Shown: piece by piece, positions 1-4,938 of the stretch
How positions within the stretch are numbered: the first letter of the stretch is position 1
Layout: each line of letters opens with the position of its first letter
Source of the DNA: an uncultured Alphaproteobacteria bacterium
Lineage (GTDB): Bacteria; Pseudomonadota; Alphaproteobacteria; Caulobacterales; Caulobacteraceae
Assembly: GCA_903933475.1 (NCBI GenBank)
Contig: CAIZKE010000200.1
Span: forward strand, 1-5,548
DNA length: 5,548 nt
Direction: 5' to 3'
Translations under genes and position numbers: made by a program
Notes under the pieces: generated by a model
Databases searched by the model: none
What the model was told of the DNA's origin: nothing
What the model saw: the letters and a program-made list of their open reading frames with translations, nothing else

Positions 1-468
1 ATTGATGCAGGCCCCCACGTGCCCCTGCCTGAGGGGGTGCGCTGGCCGGCCGACATTCCCCACCCGGTGTTCGCCATCGGCGTCCACATCTATCTGCAGG
101 ACTGCGCCCTCGAGGACGGACCGACCGGCGTCCTGCCGCACAGCCACCTGTCGGGCCGGCCGCCGCCACCGGGCCGCCATCTGGACGATGACCTCGACTA
201 TGAAGGCGCCCGGGTCACGCCCCTGATCACCCAGGCCGGGGACGCGGGACTGTTCGTCTCCGACGTCTGGCATCGTCGCATGCCGACCCGGGACGGCGAT
301 CACGGCCGCTTCTTCCTCCAGGTTCACTATGGGCGGCGGGACATCGCCCAGCGCCTGCTGCCGACGGCGGAAAGCAACCCGCTCTCCGCCGAGGCCATCG
401 CCAGAGCGACCACGGATCGGGAACGCCGGGTCATCGGCCTGCACCCGAAACTGTTCTACGACGGCTGA
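1..468 (+). CDS. Phytanoyl-CoA dioxygenase (PhyH) family protein, C-terminal part (5' end outside window)
   Basis: Frame 1 is open from the first base to TGA at 466-468 and gives 155 residues; the start lies left of the window. The fragment has the C-terminal layout of the PhyH family of non-haem Fe(II)/2-oxoglutarate dioxygenases, cytoplasmic enzymes that hydroxylate acyl-CoAs or other small molecules. Seen: GPTGVLPHSHLSG (fragment residues 40-52), the usual 'G..hviPGSH' strand; GDAGLFVSDVWH (80-91), ending in the probable distal iron-binding His91; and Arg103 in GRFFLQVHY, placed to bind the 2-oxoglutarate carboxylate. Asp2 lies 89 residues before His91, about the spacing between the HxD aspartate and distal His in human PhyH, so the HxD motif probably straddles the left edge (inference). 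The substrate cannot be read from this part. It converges with the kinase gene across 40 bp. The PhyH assignment is fairly firm; the specific reaction is unknown. Confidence 0.82.
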   Translation: MDAGPHVPLPEGVRWPADIPHPVFAIGVHIYLQDCALEDGPTGVLPHSHLSGRPPPPGRHLDDDLDYEGARVTPLITQAGDAGLFVSDVWHRRMPTRDGDHGRFFLQVHYGRRDIAQRLLPTAESNPLSAEAIARATTDRERRVIGLHPKLFYDG

Positions 469-508
469 ACCCCGGGGCGGCCCACATCATCCCGTCCGCC
501 AGCGCGGT

Positions 509-1342
509 TCAGGGCTCCAGCCCCTCCATCCGGTCGCCGAAGTCCGCGATCAGGTCCGAGGCGATGGCGACCCAGGGCTCCACCCCTTCATGTCCCTGGA
601 ACCAGGCCGAGTAGAGGGCGGCGAGGCAGCAGGTCCAGGCCAGGAGGCGGGGCGCGGACAGCCCCGCCATGTCCGCCACCTCCAGGCTGCGCCGCGCCAC
701 CGTCGGCGCGGTGGCGGGTCCGTCCTGGGGTGCGGCAGGCTCCAGGCAGAGCATGATCGCATAGTCATAGACCGGGTCGCCGATCAGTCCCTTGGGGTCA
801 ATCGCCAGCCATCCCCGGGGACCGCCATCGAGCAGGTTGCCGTGGTGCAGGTCGCCATGAAGCGGCACGACCCGCCGGGTGGTTGCAGCCAGTCGCGCGT
901 AGATCTGCGCCGCGTCTGAGAAGACGCCGCCCGTCTGCGCCGCCGCAACCGGCAGGGCGCTGAACCAGGTCTCCATGGAAATCGGGTGGATGTCGGAAGG
1001 GCAGGAGACAGCGTGCAGGACCGTGAGCTGCTCGCAGATCACCCGGAGGGCCGCTGGCTCGCCCGCCTCCAGCGCCAGGTCGACGAGGCTGGAGGAGCCC
1101 ATGGCGCGCTCCATCAACACGGCGTCGGCCTCGCGCTCGTAAACCCGGACCGCGCCCCTGCCCCCATAGGCCCCCAGGAAGGCCGAGCCCTGGATCTCCT
1201 GTTCGGCCATGCAGGCCTTGAGCATCAGGGCCTGGCCCTCCCGCCGCACAGGCAGGAGCTGGCTCCACGTGCTGGCAAAGGGCTCCCCGTCCGCCTCAAG
1301 CCGCCAGCGCGTCAGCCAGGGCTCAAACCCTGAGAGGTCCAC
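509..1342 (-). CDS. APH(6)/hydroxyurea-type phosphotransferase (aminoglycoside kinase-like)
   Basis: A 277-residue kinase of the APH(6)/hydroxyurea phosphotransferase type, close in length to streptomycin 6-phosphotransferases such as StrB. These cytoplasmic enzymes use ATP to phosphorylate a hydroxyl of streptomycin or another small molecule. Seen: probable ATP-binding Lys42 in ALMLKA; the Brenner-type catalytic loop HGDLHHGN at 162-169 with catalytic base Asp164 and Asn169; and AIDPKGLIGDPVYDYA at 180-195, where Asp182 is the Mg-binding aspartate. IDPKGLxGDPxYD is typical of this branch. The start is GTG at 1340-1342, the first possible start after the in-frame TAG at 1358-1360; AAGGGG at 1348-1353 lies 5 nt upstream. 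The 15-bp gap to the secreted hydrolase upstream implies co-transcription. No key residue is missing, so it is probably active, but the true substrate is unknown and clinical-type resistance should not be assumed. Confidence 0.87.
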   Translation of the reverse strand: MDLSGFEPWLTRWRLEADGEPFASTWSQLLPVRREGQALMLKACMAEQEIQGSAFLGAYGGRGAVRVYEREADAVLMERAMGSSSLVDLALEAGEPAALRVICEQLTVLHAVSCPSDIHPISMETWFSALPVAAAQTGGVFSDAAQIYARLAATTRRVVPLHGDLHHGNLLDGGPRGWLAIDPKGLIGDPVYDYAIMLCLEPAAPQDGPATAPTVARRSLEVADMAGLSAPRLLAWTCCLAALYSAWFQGHEGVEPWVAIASDLIADFGDRMEGLEP

Positions 1343-1357
1343 GGGTTCCCCTTCCCC

Positions 1358-2770
1358 CTACTTGTCCGGCGCCGTGATCGGACGGGCGTCTTCCCAGCGG
1401 TAGGGCAGGATGTCGGGGGTCACCTGGACCTCGGTGGTGAATTTCAGCGGGTACTTGCCGCCGCTGGGATAGGTCAGCTCCACGAAGTAGGCGGTGTAGC
1501 CGTTGCCAGGCCGCTGAACGGAGGCGACGAAGGTCCCGTCGGATTGGGGCGACAGGACCGTAGAGGTGAAGGCCTTGCCGATGGTGTCGACGCGGAAGTC
1601 CCGGGCCTTGGGGTTGGTCGCCTGCCAGAGCCGGACTTCCGTAGGCTGGCCCTGGGGCTTCACCATAAGGGCCCCATCGGTCCGAAGGGTCCAGGAATAG
1701 TCCGGCAGGGGCCGGCCGTTGAGCACCGCGTCGTGGAAGGCGGTGATGCTCTCCATGATATCCGTGCCGGCGGTCGAGTGATTGGAATTCGGGATCATCC
1801 GCAGGCGCCTGGGCTGGGCGACCTTCGAATAGCCGTAGCGGGTGTTGTCAGGCGGGAAGTACTCGTCGCCCACGGCGTTGATCACGTATTTCGGGATCTT
1901 CATGGTGTCCCGGTCCTGGTAGTTCAGGGGGTCCTCGATGCGGTTCACCTCTGCCACGCCGGGCTTGCCGATCTGGGCCGGGATCAGGCCCGCATCGACA
2001 TAGTCCTGCAGGGCCGGCGAGAAATAGCCGAGGGCCCGCCAGTGGTGGATCACCGTCTCGTCCACCCCCAGGACATTGATGACGATGGGAACGATGGCCA
2101 CCACCCGCTTGTCGACGGCGCCCACCAGCCAGGCGGTCCAGCCGCGCTTGGAGCCGCCGGCCACCACAAAGCCGTCGATGCTCCGCTTGCCGCCGGAGTC
2201 GGTGCGGATGAAGTCCTGCACTGCGGTCATGGCCTGGGTCCCGCTCTTCACCATGGGCAGGCGCAACAGGGTCTGCGGGTCCTGCGACTTGGCAAAGCGC
2301 GCCTGCAGGAAGGCGATGATCTCGTCCTCCACCCGGGCCTTCTTCAGGGGGTCGTCGGCGAAGGTCAGGGGCTGGTTGGGCACGTCGTCCAGCTGGACGA
2401 CGACGGAGCCGGTCTCCACCGCCATCTTCGCGAACCGTTCCGCCGGGGCGGTGGGCGCAGCATCGCCCTTGTCGCCGCCGGTGATGTAGAGGAAGGCCTT
2501 GGTGTGGGACAGGTTGTCGGGGATGACGATGGTCATCCAGTGCTTCCAAACCCGGTCGTCGACGTCCTTGGGCCCCCAGGTCTGGCTGGTCATCTGCAGG
2601 ATGGCGCAGCGGTAGCCCTCGCCCGTACAGGTCCCGACCAGGCGATATCCATAGCTGGGATCGGGCTTGGCGACGTAGGCGTCGAGGGCGTTGGGCGGAC
2701 CGGCCAGGGCGGCCGGGACCGCCAGCAGCGCCGCGGCGAGGCCGCACAGCAAAAGGTTCAGAAGTCTCAT
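1358..2770 (-). CDS. PhoPQ-activated pathogenicity-related protein, secreted alpha/beta hydrolase
   Basis: A 470-residue member of the PhoPQ-activated pathogenicity-related family (PqaA-like), an alpha/beta-hydrolase-fold family whose substrates are mostly undefined. The N-terminus MRLLNLLLCG is followed by a hydrophobic segment and an AxA-type cleavage site near residue 23 (AALA before GPP), so it is probably exported by Sec to the periplasm. Seen: GGSKRGW at 205-211, the family's nucleophile elbow with Ser207; GDEYFPPD at 301-308, giving Asp302 or Asp308 as the acid; and NSNHS at 328-332 with His331 as the likely catalytic His. A beta-rich C-terminal domain follows from about residue 355. 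Cys48 and Cys55 could form a disulphide. The frame stays open upstream to 3130, but ATG at 2768-2770 is chosen because it begins the signal peptide and has a GGGGGGA Shine-Dalgarno sequence at 2778-2784, 7 nt away. It is the first gene of a two-gene unit with the APH(6)-type kinase. Confidence 0.9.
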   Translation of the reverse strand: MRLLNLLLCGLAAALLAVPAALAGPPNALDAYVAKPDPSYGYRLVGTCTGEGYRCAILQMTSQTWGPKDVDDRVWKHWMTIVIPDNLSHTKAFLYITGGDKGDAAPTAPAERFAKMAVETGSVVVQLDDVPNQPLTFADDPLKKARVEDEIIAFLQARFAKSQDPQTLLRLPMVKSGTQAMTAVQDFIRTDSGGKRSIDGFVVAGGSKRGWTAWLVGAVDKRVVAIVPIVINVLGVDETVIHHWRALGYFSPALQDYVDAGLIPAQIGKPGVAEVNRIEDPLNYQDRDTMKIPKYVINAVGDEYFPPDNTRYGYSKVAQPRRLRMIPNSNHSTAGTDIMESITAFHDAVLNGRPLPDYSWTLRTDGALMVKPQGQPTEVRLWQATNPKARDFRVDTIGKAFTSTVLSPQSDGTFVASVQRPGNGYTAYFVELTYPSGGKYPLKFTTEVQVTPDILPYRWEDARPITAPDK

Positions 2771-2777
2771 GTCGATA

Positions 2778-2784
2778 TCCCCCC
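2778..2784 (-). promoter_or_regulatory. Ribosome binding site deciding the hydrolase start
   Basis: On the minus strand GGGGGGA lies 7 nt before the ATG at 2768-2770. This places translation at the signal peptide and argues against the 120 extra upstream codons that happen to be open in the same frame and overlap the divergent thioesterase gene. Confidence 0.6.
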
Positions 2785-2803
2785 GGTTGATGGCGGGCAA
2801 CCG
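2784..2803. repeat. Inverted repeat in the hydrolase 5' leader
   Basis: CGGTTG (2784-2789) and CAACCG (2798-2803) are perfect 6-bp arms around an 8-nt spacer. In the minus-strand message the stem would sit directly before the Shine-Dalgarno G-run and share one base with it. It could be a small leader hairpin that affects initiation, an operator half-site pair, or chance in GC-rich DNA. Only the repeat itself is seen. Confidence 0.35.
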
Positions 2804-2890
2804 TTCCCGGCACCTCCATCCAGAGAGGGATGTTCCGCCGCGTGGGGGCCCGGCGCAAGCCCTTCCCAGCGAGGCGGCCCCTCTTCCATT

Positions 2891-2919
2891 TTGCACCGCC
2901 CCTTGGAGATCCCTATCTG
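2891..2919 (+). promoter_or_regulatory. Weak candidate promoter for the thioesterase gene
   Basis: TTGCAC (2891-2896) and TATCTG (2914-2919) are spaced by exactly 17 nt, and the pair ends 29 nt before the ATG at 2949. Each box matches only half of the sigma70 consensus, so this is the best candidate in the 178-bp divergent spacer rather than a firm call. I found no convincing promoter for the hydrolase on the other strand. Confidence 0.25.
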
Positions 2920-2935
2920 TCGGCGGCCTATGATT

Positions 2936-2940
2936 GAGGG
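2936..2940 (+). promoter_or_regulatory. Ribosome binding site deciding the thioesterase start
   Basis: GAGGG lies 8 nt before ATG 2949-2951. An in-frame TTG at 2934-2936 could add five residues, but it overlaps this Shine-Dalgarno sequence and has none of its own, so the ATG is preferred. Confidence 0.6.
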
Positions 2941-2948
2941 ACCTCTCG

Positions 2949-3374
2949 ATGTCTTCACCCCAGACCCCCCCGCCCGCAGGCTTCGGCCCCATCCTGCGCA
3001 GCAGCCCGGTGCTGGAGGCGCTGGGCGGGTTCATGAGCCGGGGCGAGGGCCCCGACCTGGAGATCGGATTGGAGGTCGGGCCCAACCACCTCAATGCCCG
3101 GGGGGGCCTGCACGGCGGGGTGATCGCCACCCTTCTGGATGTGGCGACCGGCTACATGCTGGTCGCCCGGTCCGGGGGCAAGCGCCGGGTCACGGCCCGC
3201 CTCACCGTCGACTACAGGTCGGGGGCAAAGCCGGGCGAGTGGCTCCAGGTCCATCTCGACCGGACGGAGGAGGACGGACGAAAGACCCTCGCGCACGCCC
3301 GGCTGATGGCGGGCGAACGGATGGTGGCTGAAGCGAGCGTCCTCTTCATCGATTCGCCGACTGCAAGGGACTGA
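2949..3374 (+). CDS. PaaI/4HBT-type hotdog-fold thioesterase
   Basis: A 141-residue protein of the PaaI-like branch of the hotdog (4-hydroxybenzoyl-CoA thioesterase) superfamily, at the usual single-domain length. Members hydrolyse acyl- or aryl-CoA thioesters in the cytoplasm as dimers or tetramers. Seen: the family signature around LNARGGLHGGVIATLLD (residues 48-64), with His55-Gly-Gly at the start of the long hotdog helix and Asp64 as the likely catalytic acid/base. This is followed by VTARLTVDYRSGAKPGEWLQVH and ASVLFI, the expected beta-strands. There is no signal peptide. The gene is divergent from the hydrolase-kinase unit and converges on the carotenoid oxygenase gene with a 21-bp gap, so it looks monocistronic. 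The CoA substrate cannot be inferred from sequence or neighbours. Confidence 0.86.
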   Translation: MSSPQTPPPAGFGPILRSSPVLEALGGFMSRGEGPDLEIGLEVGPNHLNARGGLHGGVIATLLDVATGYMLVARSGGKRRVTARLTVDYRSGAKPGEWLQVHLDRTEEDGRKTLAHARLMAGERMVAEASVLFIDSPTARD

Positions 3375-3379
3375 GGCGC

Positions 3380-3404
3380 GAGGCCCCGGGTTTCGTCAGG
3401 CCTC
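3380..3404. terminator. Possible bidirectional terminator between convergent genes
   Basis: GAGGCC (3380-3385) and GGCCTC (3399-3404) form perfect 6-bp arms around a 13-nt loop, exactly between the thioesterase stop and the carotenoid oxygenase stop; the right arm lies in the last oxygenase codons. There is no clear U-run on either side (only TTT inside the loop), so it would be a weak or Rho-assisted terminator. The position is suggestive and the structure is modest. Confidence 0.3.
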
Positions 3405-4844
3405 CGACGGCGCCCAGTTGCCGTGGAAGCCCGGGGGAATCCGGTGGGGGATGCGGATGGAGGCCTGGGGGGCACCCTCGAAGTCATCGGCGTTGAGGAT
3501 GACGAGGTCGGTGGCCTCGTTCGAGAGATTCACCACGAAGCCCATCAGCCAGCCGTCATCCTCGGCCCGCGCGGTCGGGCGCGGGACGAAGACGAATTCC
3601 CCGGGCAGGAAGCCCGTCCCGAAGTCGTGGACCTGCCGGGTTCCCGCCTCCAGGTCCTGCTTGAACAGGCGGGTCTGGTCGGGTGCGGCGGCGTCGAAGC
3701 CCGCCGTCAGGGACATGGCGTAGGCGTAGCGGTAGGGCTTGCCGATGCGGGCCTCGTTGGGCCGGGGGAACTCCTGGCTGTCCGGGTCGATCACATGCCG
3801 GTCGACGGAGCGGGCGACGGGGTCAATCGTCCAGCGCTCGAAGGGCGTGGACGTCGACACCGGTCCATCCATCCTGTCTCCATCGAACATGGTGTCATGG
3901 GCGCAGACGTCGAGGATGACCTTGCCGTCGGCGGTCTCAAAGCCGTTGCAGGGGTGGAAGACGTAGCAGGGCGAGACATCACACCAGATGATGTCGTCTG
4001 CGGTCCCGGTCTTCGGCAGGAGGCCCACCCGGGCCCGGTGATCCGGGTTCCAGCGATAGGGGAAGGCATGCCCCGCCAGCAGGGTCTTCAGGGAGAAGGT
4101 CACGGGCAGGTCGAGGATGATCACGTAGTTGCGGGTGATCATGCTGTCGTGGATGGAGGGGCCGTTGCGGACCGGGATGGACAACTCCCGCGTCACCCGG
4201 CCTTCGGGGCTGACCACCACGTGGCGAATAGAGTTCAACTCGGGCCCCTCGTAGCAGATGGCATGCATCTCGCCGGTTTCGGGGTCCCGGTGGGGATGGG
4301 CCGAGAACCCGCCCTTGAGCGTCCCGCCGAAGGGGTCGTGGGCCAGGGTCTGGAGGTCTTCGCCCAGCCGGACGGGATAGCTTCCCGCCTCGACCAGGGC
4401 CCAGAGGGCGCCCGCGTGGCCCAGCACATTGGTGTTGACCGAATCCGACTGGCCATTGCGGGGGCCAGGCGCCTCGGGCTCGCCCAGGACAGCGGAGACG
4501 GCCCGGGACCGGATCCAGCGGTTCCGGTACCAGAGGGCCTTGCCGGCCTTCAGGCGCACGCCGTGCACCATGCCGTCGCCCGTGAACCAGTGATAGGCCG
4601 CCGGGTTGACCGGGGTGGCCGGATTGGGACCGATCCGCAGGTAGCGACCGTCCAGCTCCGCCGGGATGGATCCTGTGACCTCCAGGGTCTCCAGGGTCAG
4701 TTCCGCCTCCATCGGCTTGTGGACGCCTTCGAGATAGGGGTTGGAGGTCTTCCGGGTGGCGAGGCGCGCGCGGTTGAACCCGACCACGGCGCCGAGGCCT
4801 TTGGTGACCGTGGCGCGGATCGCGGTTTCGATGGGACTGGACAT
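3396..4844 (-). CDS. Carotenoid/stilbene cleavage oxygenase (RPE65/CCD family)
   Basis: A 482-residue member of the carotenoid cleavage oxygenase family, which includes apocarotenoid oxygenases, RPE65 and lignostilbene dioxygenases; about 480-500 residues is normal. These enzymes use a four-His Fe(II) centre and O2 to split an alkene into two carbonyl products. Seen: the N-terminal signature GRYLRIGPNP (66-75) and HWFTGDGMVHG (85-95); iron ligands His183 (SAHPH), His232 (SIHDS), His297 (VFHPCN) and His474 (GFHGNW); and probable second-shell glutamates Glu152 (LVEAG), Glu364 (RPNEA) and Glu416 (LPGEF). No signal peptide is visible, so it is probably cytoplasmic, perhaps membrane-associated through the N-terminal helix. 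ATG 4842-4844 has AAGGAG 10 nt upstream. It appears monocistronic with its own promoter. Carotenoid versus stilbene cleavage cannot be decided here. All active-site ligands are present. Confidence 0.94.
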   Translation of the reverse strand: MSSPIETAIRATVTKGLGAVVGFNRARLATRKTSNPYLEGVHKPMEAELTLETLEVTGSIPAELDGRYLRIGPNPATPVNPAAYHWFTGDGMVHGVRLKAGKALWYRNRWIRSRAVSAVLGEPEAPGPRNGQSDSVNTNVLGHAGALWALVEAGSYPVRLGEDLQTLAHDPFGGTLKGGFSAHPHRDPETGEMHAICYEGPELNSIRHVVVSPEGRVTRELSIPVRNGPSIHDSMITRNYVIILDLPVTFSLKTLLAGHAFPYRWNPDHRARVGLLPKTGTADDIIWCDVSPCYVFHPCNGFETADGKVILDVCAHDTMFDGDRMDGPVSTSTPFERWTIDPVARSVDRHVIDPDSQEFPRPNEARIGKPYRYAYAMSLTAGFDAAAPDQTRLFKQDLEAGTRQVHDFGTGFLPGEFVFVPRPTARAEDDGWLMGFVVNLSNEATDLVILNADDFEGAPQASIRIPHRIPPGFHGNWAPSEA

Positions 4845-4854
4845 GACGGGCCGG

Positions 4855-4860
4855 CTCCTT
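4855..4860 (-). promoter_or_regulatory. Ribosome binding site of the carotenoid oxygenase gene
   Basis: The minus strand reads AAGGAG, a near-ideal Shine-Dalgarno sequence, 10 nt before ATG 4842-4844. This supports the chosen start. Confidence 0.65.
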
Positions 4861-4880
4861 GGAGGTCGGGATCAGAAATC

Positions 4881-4898
4881 TTACAATGTAAATTGTGA
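4881..4898. promoter_or_regulatory. Palindromic operator candidate at the oxygenase promoter
   Basis: TTACAATGTAAATTGTGA is a conspicuous AT-rich island in GC-rich DNA. It holds a perfect odd-centred palindrome, TTACA-A-TGTAA (4881-4891), and a wider 7-bp inverted repeat, TTACAAT (4881-4887) against ATTGTGA (4892-4898), with 6 of 7 positions complementary. TTACA/TGTAA arms resemble operators of TetR-family repressors in general form. The site covers the predicted -10 box and transcription start, as expected for steric repression. The cognate regulator is not in this window, and TetR assignment is inference. Confidence 0.5.
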
Positions 4899-4919
4899 CA
4901 GGTCTGGCCCGTCTGTCAA
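4892..4919 (-). promoter_or_regulatory. Sigma70-like promoter of the carotenoid oxygenase gene
   Basis: On the minus strand a perfect TTGACA -35 box (4914-4919) is followed, after 16 nt, by CACAAT (4892-4897), which matches four of six bases of the -10 consensus. Transcription would start near 4885, giving a leader of roughly 40 nt that contains the Shine-Dalgarno sequence. It lies wholly between the cytochrome stop and the oxygenase start, so the oxygenase need not depend on read-through from the cytochrome gene. Confidence 0.5.
4896..4918. repeat. Inverted repeat TGACAG-N11-CTGTCA within the promoter
   Basis: Perfect 6-bp arms at 4896-4901 and 4913-4918 flank the promoter spacer; the right arm overlaps the -35 box and the left arm touches the -10 box. 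It could be a second regulator site, or the remnant of a stem ending the cytochrome transcript, though no U-run follows. Part of the symmetry is forced by the TTGACA box itself. Confidence 0.35.
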
Positions 4920-4938
4920 GCTGGCGAGGTGGCTGGGT

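Noticed and set aside
469..508. Possible terminator between the PhyH and kinase genes (CCCCGGGG and a GGCGG/CCGCC pair)
   Set aside because: The stems are short, the GGCGG/CCGCC loop is 15 nt, and there is no T-run on either strand; such pairs are common by chance in GC-rich DNA.
2771..3130. 120-codon in-frame extension upstream of the secreted hydrolase
   Set aside because: It would bury the signal peptide internally, it overlaps the divergent thioesterase gene, and its residues are the Arg/Pro/Gly-rich mix typical of non-coding frames in GC-rich DNA. The ATG at 2768-2770 has a good Shine-Dalgarno sequence.
1544..3331. 595-codon plus-strand open frame opposite the hydrolase and running into the thioesterase
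   Set aside because: Antisense shadow: it lies opposite a recognisable coding frame, shows no domain, and crosses the thioesterase gene in the wrong frame. Long antisense frames are expected at this GC content.
3423..4898. 491-codon plus-strand open frame opposite the carotenoid oxygenase
   Set aside because: Antisense shadow of a clearly conserved gene; Gly/Val/Asp/His-rich with no recognisable motif and no convincing ribosome binding site.
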